Below are positions 45,444-54,133 of a stretch of DNA of 64,000 nucleotides, in pieces. This DNA comes from a virus. The notes beneath the pieces are model-generated. The model was not told the DNA's origin. It did not search any database and saw only the letters and a list, made by a program, of their open reading frames with translations. Both the position numbers and the translations under genes were made by a program. The DNA lies in the IMG/VR virus record IMGVR_UViG_3300022700_000048, positions 1 to 64,000 of that record, one strand, 5' to 3'. Positions within the stretch are counted from its first letter, which is position 1, and every line of letters starts with the position of its first letter.

Positions 45444-45500
45444 ATGAAAAAAATTAATTTAGATCATAATATAGGAACACTTCCGGTTATTACATTATGA
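45444..45500 (+). CDS. Possible 18-aa leader peptide coupled to the next gene
   Basis: An 18-codon frame starts four bases after the previous stop and its TGA overlaps the next ATG as ATGA, the usual layout for translational coupling in this genome. The size is too small for homology; the case is positional only. Confidence 0.3.
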   Translation: MKKINLDHNIGTLPVITL

Positions 45501-46099
45501 AGCACATAGACAAGGAAACATATAAAATAAAACAAATTAATAGATATAAGAATAAAACAAAGAAAAAGCAAATTATCATATCTTTTAGTTTAAGAAAAAA
45601 TAATTATCACATCATTCATTCACAAAATAGAGAATACGGTAAATCTAAAAAATGGAATACATATACAATTTCAAGAGAAGGTAATATATATGAACATTAT
45701 AATCCTGAATATTATAGTGATTTTATGAATATTAAAAAAGTTGATAAAAAATCAATATCAATTGTGCTTGAAAATATGTGTTCAGTTGTAAAAAATAATA
45801 ATGGTAATTATATTAATTGGTTAAATGAATCATGTCCAAAAGATGTTGTTATTGAAAAACATTTTTTTGGCTCAAAATATTGGGAATTAATAAGGGAAAA
45901 ACAATATAATTCAACAATTTATTTGTGTAATTATCTTTGTGAACAATTTAATATACCTAAAAAAATTATTGACTTTCATTATTATAATGAAAATGTGGAA
46001 GATTTTAAAGGTATTGTTTTTAGAAGCAATTATTTTGAAAATAGTACAAATATACATCCTTTATTTGATATACAAAAAATAAAAGAAAATATTAAATAG
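45497..46099 (+). CDS. Degenerate amidase-2-like protein, 200 aa
   Basis: Central features follow the amidase_2/PGRP layout: TYTISREGNIYEHYNPEYY, then SISIVLENM, then a helix QYNSTIYLCNYLCEQFNIP. However the metal-ligand histidines (for example the HHT and the late H/C of real amidases, both present in the endolysin at 52325) are not evident. It could be an inactive peptidoglycan-binding or immunity-type relative. The call is structural pattern matching and should be read with caution. Confidence 0.45.
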   Translation: MKHIDKETYKIKQINRYKNKTKKKQIIISFSLRKNNYHIIHSQNREYGKSKKWNTYTISREGNIYEHYNPEYYSDFMNIKKVDKKSISIVLENMCSVVKNNNGNYINWLNESCPKDVVIEKHFFGSKYWELIREKQYNSTIYLCNYLCEQFNIPKKIIDFHYYNENVEDFKGIVFRSNYFENSTNIHPLFDIQKIKENIK

Positions 46100-46107
46100 T
46101 ATTTATT
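46098..46107 (+). promoter_or_regulatory. Putative late promoter motif AGTATTTATT
   Basis: Motif overlapping the stop codon of the previous gene, 16 bases before the start at 46124. Confidence 0.6.
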
Positions 46108-46123
46108 AATAAATTAATATTTT

Positions 46124-46588
46124 ATGAATAAAAGAATACTTGACATAAAGAAAAAAATTGATGGTAATAATTTACAAAAGAAAACCATAAAAGAGTTTGT
46201 AAAAAAGCAATTAACTACTCAAGATTTTGTAAAAAAAATGCGTTTAGTTAATGAACAAGAAGATAATGAACAAAAAAATTTAAAAACTGTATATGATCAA
46301 ACAAGAGAAGAAAAAAATTTTAGAAATAATGTGGATGATTTAAACGTTGTTGTTGATTTTAATCCATTAGAAGTTTATGATGATTTTGTATTTTGGGGTG
46401 GAACAATTGATGGTATTATACAATTTGTATATAAAGTAACACCTGATGAAGATACAAGTGGTGTTGAATTTAATTATCTTGAAGATTTTAATCCGGAAAA
46501 TGAAGATAATGAAGAAATTATTGAAAGAATTGAGAATTATTATGATCAATTTTATAAATACTGGAGAAATAATATAATACAAATATAA
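46124..46588 (+). CDS. Hypothetical protein, 154 aa
   Basis: Basic helical N-terminus (about 60 residues, containing LVNEQED, which resembles a prohead-protease site) and an acidic beta-containing C-terminal domain (FVFWGGTIDGIIQFVY). No known family. Single-gene unit between a late motif and a terminator, consistent with a structural component. Confidence 0.6.
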   Translation: MNKRILDIKKKIDGNNLQKKTIKEFVKKQLTTQDFVKKMRLVNEQEDNEQKNLKTVYDQTREEKNFRNNVDDLNVVVDFNPLEVYDDFVFWGGTIDGIIQFVYKVTPDEDTSGVEFNYLEDFNPENEDNEEIIERIENYYDQFYKYWRNNIIQI

Positions 46589-46617
46589 AAAACCCTATTT
46601 AATTTAGGGTTTTTTTT
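46587..46617 (+). terminator. Rho-independent terminator
   Basis: AAAAAACCCTA and TAGGGTTTTTT form an 11 bp stem with a seven-base loop and a T tail, directly at the stop codon of the preceding gene. Confidence 0.85.
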
Positions 46618-46623
46618 ATTATA

Positions 46624-46633
46624 AGTATTTATA
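46624..46633 (+). promoter_or_regulatory. Putative late promoter motif AGTATTTATA
   Basis: Exact motif seven bases after a terminator and 13 bases before the start at 46647. Confidence 0.65.
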
Positions 46634-46646
46634 AAAAAATATAATT

Positions 46647-47432
46647 ATGAAAACACAATTTAATTTTAGTTTAAAATCAATATTAATAATAGGAATTATT
46701 ATATTTATTTTATTTAGCGGTGGGTTTGGCATTTTTAGTAGTAAATTAAATAATATTAACCAAAAATTAGCAGAAAAAGCTAATTTAAATCGTGCCCTAA
46801 AAGATAGTATAACTTACACTGTTAATCAATATAATGAAGTAAAAGCAACTAAATTAACCCTTCAAGCCAAATTGAGAGATTTAAAAAAGTTAAATAGTAA
46901 ATTAACTGATAATCAGAAAGAATTATTAAACAGAATAAATAATTTAAAAGATAAAAATAATTTAATTTCTGCTGCACTTATAGATGCTGAAATTAAAATA
47001 GATTCTTTAAAAAATTTAATATCAGATAGTACAATTGTAAATGAAAAGGATAGTTCTATTACATTCATTGAAAATAATGATTCACTTAATTATAATATAA
47101 CAATTGGAAAAGTATTTGCAGCCTCAAAAGAATATGATCCAACATTTAGTATTAATAGTTTAATGATACCAAATAAACAATTTATAACATTTCAATTTGA
47201 TGATAATGATAAGTATTATCAAACACCCATTAAATTTACAATATCAAATTCATCATCATTTGTAAAAACAATTAATGCAGATAGTTATACAATACCAGAA
47301 ATTAATCCAGATGTTGTTAATCCATCATTTAGTGAAAAATTAAAAAAATTCCTTAATAGACCTACAGTGAAAATAATTGGAGGTGCAATACTTTTTGGGG
47401 GTGGTACTTATGTAGGTGCAACATTATTTTAA
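46647..47432 (+). CDS. Membrane protein with coiled coil and C-terminal glycine-rich segment, 261 aa
   Basis: N-terminal anchor (SILIIGIIIFILFSGGFGIF, residues ~10-30), a coiled coil over ~90 residues, a beta domain, and a C-terminal glycine-rich hydrophobic segment (IIGGAILFGGGTYVGATLF) that could form a second membrane helix. The layout resembles spanin- or channel-like envelope-crossing proteins, but this is inference. It forms its own unit with a hairpin downstream. Confidence 0.65.
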   Translation: MKTQFNFSLKSILIIGIIIFILFSGGFGIFSSKLNNINQKLAEKANLNRALKDSITYTVNQYNEVKATKLTLQAKLRDLKKLNSKLTDNQKELLNRINNLKDKNNLISAALIDAEIKIDSLKNLISDSTIVNEKDSSITFIENNDSLNYNITIGKVFAASKEYDPTFSINSLMIPNKQFITFQFDDNDKYYQTPIKFTISNSSSFVKTINADSYTIPEINPDVVNPSFSEKLKKFLNRPTVKIIGGAILFGGGTYVGATLF

Positions 47433-47454
47433 TGAAACATAAATAATAATATAA

Positions 47455-47496
47455 AAATGAACACATATATTGAATATTATATGTGTTCATTTGTTT
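47455..47496 (+). terminator. Long hairpin, probable terminator
   Basis: AAATGAACACATATA pairs with TATATGTGTTCATTT (15 bp) around an eight-base loop; the T tail is short. It ends the 46647 unit. Confidence 0.65.
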
Positions 47497-47520
47497 ATTA
47501 TCAATTTTTTAATATATTAA

Positions 47521-47530
47521 AGTATTTATA
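47521..47530 (+). promoter_or_regulatory. Putative late promoter motif AGTATTTATA
   Basis: Exact motif, 16 bases before the start at 47547; serves the small protein and the 1362-residue repeat protein. Confidence 0.65.
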
Positions 47531-47546
47531 GAAAAGTTACATTCTA

Positions 47547-47762
47547 ATGAAAAAAAAGGAAAAGGATGAAATTATTGATTTAATACAAAAAGAATTAAAA
47601 GATTTTGTTAAAGATGAATTAGATAAAGAAATGGCAGATATTTTACATAAATCAAATAGTAAAACACATAAAGAACTAATTGATATGATTAAGGATTCGT
47701 TAGAATCAGTGTTTAAACTATTATGGGTTAAAAAAGATTTTTGGAAAACAAATATAAAATAA
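47547..47762 (+). CDS. Small helical protein, 71 aa
   Basis: A single charged amphipathic helix with a Trp-containing C-terminus. The stop codon overlaps the next ATG (TAATG), so it is coupled to the large repeat protein and may be an assembly partner. No family. Confidence 0.6.
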   Translation: MKKKEKDEIIDLIQKELKDFVKDELDKEMADILHKSNSKTHKELIDMIKDSLESVFKLLWVKKDFWKTNIK

Positions 47763-50700
47763 TGAAAAAAAATATAACAGAAAAAAGAATTGATAGTACG
47801 TTTGATGAACCTCAATCTACTCAAGCAATTAATTTTCAAAATAAATTTGATAAAACTATGGCAATACATGGTATTAATTTAAGTGAAGTTGATAAACAAC
47901 TTAATGAAAAAGAACAATCATTAAAAAAGAAAATTTTTAGTTTATCTAAAATGGAAGCATTAGTATTTTCTGATCCTAAATTATCAGCAGTATATGATGA
48001 AATGGCTGAAAACGGTGAAGAAAAATATGGGTATCATTATAATGAAACAATTATGAATATAATTTTTAATGATTATGTCTTAAATAGTTCAAAATATTTA
48101 CAAAAATATAAGAAAGCCGTTCCCAAAAAGAAAAAAAGAAGAGATAAAAGTGGAATTGAAGCACTTAAAAAAGATACTAAGGATATAAAAAAACGTGAAA
48201 AAGAATTAAAAAAAGAAAAAGAAAATGAAAGTATAAATGAAACAACAGGTGCTGCTAAAGCAGGTGCATATTCAACAAAAGCTGGTGATAATACTAATTA
48301 TGAAGCTAATGACCTTTCTGATGGAAAAGAATGGAAAAAATTAATAGATGCTGAAATAGCTGAAATTGCTAAAGAAATGAAAATGAAGGATAAGAAGAAA
48401 AAAAAGAAAAAGGCAAAACCAGTTGATAAAACTAATTTTGTTGGTGGTAGTTCAGCAAAACCATCATGGAAAGGTGGAAAAATAGTTGATAATCCTAACA
48501 ATAATTTAAATGAATCACATATGGATAGTTTAAATAATGCAAAACAAAAAGCACAAAAAATAAGTAAAGAAGATGATGTAGTACAACATGTGAATCAAAT
48601 ATCTGATGATAATTATGAGGTTTCTGATTGGTATGATACTGATAAAACAATTGTGAGTTATGAAGGCGGTAGGGAATTAGATGAAAATAAATTAAATGAA
48701 AGTCATTTAGAAACAAGGGAAGATAAAATAGATTTTATTAAAAAGCATACAGATAAAATTGCACCTTCAAATTATCCAGAATCCGGAAAGTCAATTTATG
48801 ATTGGTTAAATGGATTAAATGATAAATCAATTGATAGAATTTATAAAAATATTGAAGATAAATTGGGTGTTGATGAAACAACAACTGCATCAAGTTCCGG
48901 TGCATATGTTGGTCCAGCTATGTGGGGGAGTGGTGATTTAATGAATGGTGGAAAAGAAAAGAAAAAAGATAAAAAACCTTATTGGAAAGGTGGTGAAATG
49001 ATTAAAGAGGGTAATTATTTAACAAATTCTAATGGATTTGAAAAGTATTACAATATGTTAACAGAAGGAAAAAATTTAGATATATCTGAAATAAAAAAAC
49101 AACTTGAAGGCACAGAAATAAAATCATTAGAACATGAAGGAATGGTATATGTAGAAAATGGTATTGCATATAGTGCTGATGATCAACAACCACTTAATTT
49201 AAATGATCAAGGATGGAGAAATTTATATAACGAATATTTTGAAAATGAATTTGGTATACATCCTGATACTATGAAAGATGATAATGATACATTTAGTTGG
49301 GATCAATTATCAAGTATGGGTTTAATTGAAAATGGTGATATGAATGAACATCATTTAGAAACAAAAGATCAAAAAATTAGATTTATCATGAATAATATGG
49401 AAGATACTATGCCAATTGAAATATTAAATGATATGTCTGATGAAGATATTGATACATTATATCAACAATTAGAATCTGAAATGGGATTAAATGAAAATCT
49501 TAATAGAGATGATATTATTGGTTTTGATAAAATTATGAGTCAGCTAAATACTATGGGTGCTTTTGATTATGATTTATTTAATGATGTGTGTGAAAAAAAT
49601 AATATTGATGGTGTAACATTGATTAATATGATTGCAAATGAAAGAAAAAAACAAAGTGATAAAGCATCATTGAATGAAAAATCTAAATCAAAATCTCAAC
49701 AACAAGCAGCAGGTATGGCACTTGCAGCCAAAAGGGGTGAAATGGATGTTGAAGATTTAAAGGGTGCTGCTAAACAAATGTATGATAGTATGAATACTGA
49801 TGATCTTGAAGATTTTGCAGAAACCGAACATGAGGGTTTACCAAAACATGTTGATGAAAATAAAGAAAATTTAGTTGATTTTGACATACCTGAATGGGCA
49901 ATGTCAGCATTGATTAATGATGACAGAAGTGGTTTAAGTGATGAAGATGAAGCAAAATTAGATGAATTTATTAATGATGTTGCTAATCAATATGGAAATG
50001 CGCATTTTCTATTAGGTGATATTGATGGTGAAGATAATTTGGGTTTTAAACATTCTAATGACATTGATAATTTAGGTAGTGATGTATATAGAGTATATAT
50101 TAATCCATCGAAACAATTAAATGAAAAATCAGAGTCCGAAGAACAAAGAAAAGCAGCAGGTGCTGCACTTGCAGCTAAAAGAGGTGAAATGAATGCTAAT
50201 GAATTGTATGGTGCTGCTAAAGATATGTATAATAGTATGAGTGAAGATGATCTTGAAGATTATGCATCTGGTGTTAAAGAAAATCAAAATGAAAATATGG
50301 AAATAAATGAACATCATCTTTCAACAAAGGAAGATAAAATGAAGTTCATAATGAAAGCAGATGAATTATTAACGGGTACACAAAGACCAGAAAATAAATT
50401 TTTAGAATATCTTAATAAATTAAATGATGAGAAATTACATAATTTATATTTAAGATATGAAAATAAATTAAAAAAAGAAGGTTATGATCCAACAGAAATA
50501 GATATTAATCAAAAAAGTAAATTAGATGAACATCATCTTGAAAATAATGAAGATAAAATAAATTATATAAAAAAAGTTGCTCCATTATTAATGCCAACAA
50601 CAATGGTTGATAGTTATATTGAATTATTAAAAAATTCTTCTGATGATATGATACATGATGCGTATTTAAAAGCAGAAGATATGCTAAGAAATAAAGGTAT

Positions 50701-51850
50701 TGACCCTGAAAAAATAACTGAAACAATGATTGATAATCAAGAAGATTCAATGAAATTAGACCCTAATCCAATAAATGTTGATGCCGGATCGGATATGCCC
50801 AAAGGTATGCAATCTAGTGGTTCAATGGGTGAAAGTAAAAAAAATAAAAATATTATGAAAGAATCAAATGAATATTTAGAAAAATTAAATAAAGATTTAA
50901 AACTTATTGAAATGCATCAAAATAAATTAGAAGAAGATCGTAAAACATCAAGTCTTGTAATGAAGGATCGATATGGTAAAGAAAATGAAAAAAATTTTAA
51001 ACAAGACCTTAAACATAGTGGTACAAAAGATATAATTGATACAACAAAAGAACTTGAATGGAAAGATCAACAAACAGAAGTTGGAAAAGACCCACAAAAA
51101 TTGGGTAAAGATATTGAAAAACAACATATGAAAAATACAAAAGGTGATTCATTTGAAAATAAAGGTAATTCAACAAATAATGATGGTAATGAAATACCTA
51201 AACGTAATTTAACTGATGATGAAGCTGATGAAGTTGATTTATATCGTAAAGGTCTTGGTGATTTTGTATATGATAATGAACCAAGTGAAAGATATAAGGA
51301 AAGAATGAAACGTGATATGGGTGAAAAGAATTATAAGAAAAGACAAGATAGACTTGATTTTCAAGCAAAAGCACCAATGTATAATAAAGATAGTACACCT
51401 GTTGATGATGGTATTGAAAAAGTTCAATATGATAAAGATAAAAGTAAATGGAATAGTAGAATGGGTATTAAAGAATCAACATTAACTGGTAAGTATACTG
51501 ATGAAATGGGTAAAACAAGAATTTTTGATTTTAGTACATTAAATGTGCAAGAAATTAATGATTTAAAAAATAATAAAAATGGTGCATTTTTTAAAATGGA
51601 CATGACCGGACTTGGTAATTCATATGATAAAAAAGGTCAAATTCTTGAAAATATTACAACTGCTATTAATGAATGGGAATTTTATACTGATGGTAATAAA
51701 AATGTATTTGCATATAAACCAATAAAAAAACTAAACGAAAATAAAGAAAAGAATAATAAAAAAAATGTTAATGAAGAGTTTAATAAAATGAAACATCTTT
51801 TAAATTATAAACCAAAAGATTTTATTGATACTAAAAAAAATAAATTATAA
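47762..51850 (+). CDS. Giant modular repeat protein with L/I-N-E motifs, possible head polyprotein
   Basis: 1362 residues, hydrophilic and helical. Four or five ~55-residue modules begin with N-E-x-H or D-E-H-H (residues ~249 partial, 311, 527, 847, 921), each followed by xxxDKIxFI and a closing L/Y-rich helix. Two DUF3008-like modules (AAGMALAAKRGEM and AAGAALAAKRGEM, near 637 and 786) are interspersed, as are basic, GxYVGP/GAYSTK segments. Many module borders carry LNE, INE or LDE, close to the (L/I)xE sites cut by T4 prohead protease. Interpretation as an internal head or scaffold polyprotein is inference. ATG 47762 is preferred to TTG 47741. Confidence 0.65.
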   Translation: MKKNITEKRIDSTFDEPQSTQAINFQNKFDKTMAIHGINLSEVDKQLNEKEQSLKKKIFSLSKMEALVFSDPKLSAVYDEMAENGEEKYGYHYNETIMNIIFNDYVLNSSKYLQKYKKAVPKKKKRRDKSGIEALKKDTKDIKKREKELKKEKENESINETTGAAKAGAYSTKAGDNTNYEANDLSDGKEWKKLIDAEIAEIAKEMKMKDKKKKKKKAKPVDKTNFVGGSSAKPSWKGGKIVDNPNNNLNESHMDSLNNAKQKAQKISKEDDVVQHVNQISDDNYEVSDWYDTDKTIVSYEGGRELDENKLNESHLETREDKIDFIKKHTDKIAPSNYPESGKSIYDWLNGLNDKSIDRIYKNIEDKLGVDETTTASSSGAYVGPAMWGSGDLMNGGKEKKKDKKPYWKGGEMIKEGNYLTNSNGFEKYYNMLTEGKNLDISEIKKQLEGTEIKSLEHEGMVYVENGIAYSADDQQPLNLNDQGWRNLYNEYFENEFGIHPDTMKDDNDTFSWDQLSSMGLIENGDMNEHHLETKDQKIRFIMNNMEDTMPIEILNDMSDEDIDTLYQQLESEMGLNENLNRDDIIGFDKIMSQLNTMGAFDYDLFNDVCEKNNIDGVTLINMIANERKKQSDKASLNEKSKSKSQQQAAGMALAAKRGEMDVEDLKGAAKQMYDSMNTDDLEDFAETEHEGLPKHVDENKENLVDFDIPEWAMSALINDDRSGLSDEDEAKLDEFINDVANQYGNAHFLLGDIDGEDNLGFKHSNDIDNLGSDVYRVYINPSKQLNEKSESEEQRKAAGAALAAKRGEMNANELYGAAKDMYNSMSEDDLEDYASGVKENQNENMEINEHHLSTKEDKMKFIMKADELLTGTQRPENKFLEYLNKLNDEKLHNLYLRYENKLKKEGYDPTEIDINQKSKLDEHHLENNEDKINYIKKVAPLLMPTTMVDSYIELLKNSSDDMIHDAYLKAEDMLRNKGIDPEKITETMIDNQEDSMKLDPNPINVDAGSDMPKGMQSSGSMGESKKNKNIMKESNEYLEKLNKDLKLIEMHQNKLEEDRKTSSLVMKDRYGKENEKNFKQDLKHSGTKDIIDTTKELEWKDQQTEVGKDPQKLGKDIEKQHMKNTKGDSFENKGNSTNNDGNEIPKRNLTDDEADEVDLYRKGLGDFVYDNEPSERYKERMKRDMGEKNYKKRQDRLDFQAKAPMYNKDSTPVDDGIEKVQYDKDKSKWNSRMGIKESTLTGKYTDEMGKTRIFDFSTLNVQEINDLKNNKNGAFFKMDMTGLGNSYDKKGQILENITTAINEWEFYTDGNKNVFAYKPIKKLNENKEKNNKKNVNEEFNKMKHLLNYKPKDFIDTKKNKL

Positions 51851-51851
51851 T

Positions 51852-52226
51852 ATGGAAAAACATTGGACTGATATAAATTATAATGAATTTATTAATGCTT
51901 ATAATAAATATCCACCAAATTGGTGGATACGAACAGTATTTAAATATTTTTCAAAAAGTAATGAAACAAAGAAAAATATGAAAGTAAGTAATATTTTTAC
52001 TGGCATTCTTATAGGATTATTCAGTTTAGGTGTGTTAGGTATTATTTTAAATTGGTCTGATAAAATAATTGGTATATTTACTGTATTATATTCAATAATA
52101 TTACCCACATTAATAATATTTATATTTATTGGTGTTTGGATGAATAATAAAAGAATAAAAAAAATAGCAAAATTATTAAATATTACAATAAAAGAATATG
52201 ATTTAATATCAAGGAGATATTTATAA
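51852..52226 (+). CDS. Membrane protein with two transmembrane helices, 124 aa
   Basis: A Trp/Tyr-rich N-terminus, then two membrane segments (IFTGILIGLFSLGVLGIIL and IFTVLYSIILPTLIIFIFIGVW) and a basic C-terminal helix. The ATG at 51852 follows the stop of the repeat protein by one base and is preferred over the overlapping in-frame 51825. Position before the endolysin makes holin or antiholin one possibility. Confidence 0.6.
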   Translation: MEKHWTDINYNEFINAYNKYPPNWWIRTVFKYFSKSNETKKNMKVSNIFTGILIGLFSLGVLGIILNWSDKIIGIFTVLYSIILPTLIIFIFIGVWMNNKRIKKIAKLLNITIKEYDLISRRYL

Positions 52227-52245
52227 AAAAAAAGATAGATTTTAT

Positions 52246-52286
52246 AAAAAAAGGAATGTATATTTTATTAATACATTCCTTTTTTT
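52246..52286 (+). terminator. Rho-independent terminator
   Basis: AAAAAAAGGAATGTAT pairs perfectly with ATACATTCCTTTTTTT around a nine-base loop; the right arm supplies the T run. Confidence 0.9.
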
Positions 52287-52297
52287 ATTGATAATAT

Positions 52298-52307
52298 AGT
52301 ATTTATA
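52298..52307 (+). promoter_or_regulatory. Putative late promoter motif AGTATTTATA
   Basis: Exact motif 11 bases after a terminator and 17 bases before the amidase start at 52325. Confidence 0.65.
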
Positions 52308-52324
52308 ATAAAATATAATTTATT

Positions 52325-53104
52325 ATGGGAAGTAGAAACATATTTACATTTGGTTTAATGTCTGATACATTAAAATACGCTACAAAGCAAAAAGAAAAAG
52401 AAAAAAAAGAATTTGAAAAATTAGATTTAAGTAAAATTAATTTTGTTAATTTCCCTTCAGATCAATATTATAGAAAACAAACTAAAAAAAATCAAATTGT
52501 GTTACATCATACCGTATCTGGACAAGGTGCTAATGGTGATATAAATTGGTGGTTACAAACATCATCTCGAATTGCAACACATATTATTGTTGATTGGAAA
52601 GGTCAAATATACCAATGTTACTCTTCAAAATATTGGGGGCATCATTTGGGCGTTAAATCAAATTTTATAAGGAAAATGGATACAAATAAATCAAATGTTT
52701 TTTTAAATAAACATTCAATTGGTATTGAAATTGATTCGTGGGGAGGATTAGTTAAAAATAATCGTAATTGGTATCCAGCAAAATGGGATAGTAATAAAAG
52801 AAAATTTATTGCAAATACATCATTTGCACCTATAAAAAATGTTCAAAAATACCCTAAAGGGTTTAGAGGTTTTTATGGTTTTGAAAAATATACTAATGAA
52901 CAAATAGAAGCTGTAAGAAAATTATTAGTTTATTGGAAATCTAAATATAATATTCCCCTAAAATATAATGATAATATGTGGGATGTTAATGAAGAGGCAT
53001 TAAATGGTGTACCGGGTGTATGGACACATGTTAGTTATAGAAATGATAAATCCGATTGTCATCCACAACCAGAATTAATATCTATGTTAAGATCATTAGA
53101 TTAG
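52325..53104 (+). CDS. N-acetylmuramoyl-L-alanine amidase endolysin (amidase_2/PGRP)
   Basis: 259 residues. The fold runs from IVLHHTVSG (His61/62) through ATHIIVDWKGQIYQ, SIGIEID and a helical part to THVSYRNDKSDCHP, where His235 and Cys245 match the zinc ligands of T7 lysozyme-type amidases. It cuts the bond between MurNAc and the stem peptide. No signal peptide, so release needs a holin. The N-terminal ~45 residues are an extra charged helix. It sits with several small membrane-protein genes, which supports a lysis block. Confidence 0.9.
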   Translation: MGSRNIFTFGLMSDTLKYATKQKEKEKKEFEKLDLSKINFVNFPSDQYYRKQTKKNQIVLHHTVSGQGANGDINWWLQTSSRIATHIIVDWKGQIYQCYSSKYWGHHLGVKSNFIRKMDTNKSNVFLNKHSIGIEIDSWGGLVKNNRNWYPAKWDSNKRKFIANTSFAPIKNVQKYPKGFRGFYGFEKYTNEQIEAVRKLLVYWKSKYNIPLKYNDNMWDVNEEALNGVPGVWTHVSYRNDKSDCHPQPELISMLRSLD

Positions 53105-53108
53105 TATT

Positions 53109-53546
53109 ATGAAACAAAATGATAATAATCAAATTACCACTAAATTCAAAATAATTAAAGATAGAATTGAAATATATAGAGATTTTACATTTAATTTATT
53201 ATATTATATTTATGATTATTATTTAGATAAAGAAACACTTTCATTGGATCAGGATATAAAAAACCATTTTTTATTTTGTTATAATAAAACATGTAATGAT
53301 TTTTTAAAAGAAGAAATTGATTTTAGAGAAAATAAAGAACTTATTGAATATTTTTATGTTTATTATTATCACCACTTTTATAAAGTTAATAATGACATTA
53401 AAATAGATTTTTTTATTAATTTTTGGAATAGTATATTTAATATTGATGGCTTAAAAAATAAAAATTTATTAAACGTTATGGTCGAATTATATCAAGTATT
53501 TGATCGATCAATTTCAAATAAAAAAAATATTTTAGAATTTATATAA
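53109..53546 (+). CDS. Hypothetical helical protein, 145 aa
   Basis: Aromatic-rich, mostly helical, with many Tyr and Phe (YYIYDYYL, YFYVYYYHHFY). No motif or family recognised. Four bases after the amidase stop, so co-transcribed with it. Confidence 0.6.
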   Translation: MKQNDNNQITTKFKIIKDRIEIYRDFTFNLLYYIYDYYLDKETLSLDQDIKNHFLFCYNKTCNDFLKEEIDFRENKELIEYFYVYYYHHFYKVNNDIKIDFFINFWNSIFNIDGLKNKNLLNVMVELYQVFDRSISNKKNILEFI

Positions 53547-53563
53547 AAAATTCTTGTATTAAC

Positions 53564-53573
53564 AGTATTTATT
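53564..53573 (+). promoter_or_regulatory. Putative late promoter motif AGTATTTATT with an overlapping imperfect host-type promoter
   Basis: The late motif lies 51 bases before the start at 53625. In the same place TTG at 53554-53556, a 20-base spacer and TACCTTTA at 53577-53584 form a one-mismatch TAnnTTTG promoter. Either or both may drive 53625-55022. Confidence 0.45.
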
Positions 53574-53624
53574 GATTACCTTTACAACTATAAAAAATTA
53601 CATTATATTATAAAATAAAAAAAA

Positions 53625-53927
53625 ATGGCAAATTTAAAGAAAGACCTTTTAAACAATTTAGGAAATGATAAGTATTATGCTGAACTCGAATTAGCACGTT
53701 TAGCACAAGACCCCAATATGGTTTATCGTGATAAAGTTAATGAGATGTCATATCTTCTTAAAGAATTGGCAGCTATTGATCTTTCAACACAATTAATTGG
53801 TAAGTATTTTCCAGATGAACAACAAGTAACGGATCAAAGTGGAATGGAACAGGGTCAATCTAAACCCCAACCCCAACCCCAACCAGACCAACCTAAACCT
53901 CATCCGGGACAATCACATGGGGAGTAA
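53625..53927 (+). CDS. Small protein with Pro/Gln-rich tail, 100 aa
   Basis: Residues 1-65 are helical and charged (LLNNLGNDKYYAELELARL); the tail alternates proline, glutamine and lysine. Such tails often connect virion proteins. The phage-like pairing with the gene at 54134 is noticeable. No function assigned. Confidence 0.6.
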   Translation: MANLKKDLLNNLGNDKYYAELELARLAQDPNMVYRDKVNEMSYLLKELAAIDLSTQLIGKYFPDEQQVTDQSGMEQGQSKPQPQPQPDQPKPHPGQSHGE

Positions 53928-53929
53928 AA

Positions 53930-54130
53930 ATGAACATATTTGCTGAAATATATCAGTTTTTATTTATATCTTCCATCATTTTTATTATTTATATTTTATT
54001 TGATATGATAATAAAAATGTATGGAAGATTTATTCAAAAAAATGATAGTATACGTTATGTAATGACAACACCAAGAAAAATCATTTTTTGGTTATCAATC
54101 TCTTTAATTTTAAGTTATTTAATTGTATAA
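53930..54130 (+). CDS. Small membrane protein, 66 aa
   Basis: Two hydrophobic helices (FLFISSIIFIIYILFDMII and IIFWLSISLILSYLIV) joined by a basic loop. Size and topology fit a holin or regulator of lysis, yet nothing proves this. Two bases after the preceding stop. Confidence 0.6.
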   Translation: MNIFAEIYQFLFISSIIFIIYILFDMIIKMYGRFIQKNDSIRYVMTTPRKIIFWLSISLILSYLIV

Positions 54131-54133
54131 TAA

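Noticed and set aside
47741-47761. TTG start of the 1362-residue protein
   Set aside because: ATG at 47762 overlaps the previous stop as TAATG, the usual junction in this genome.
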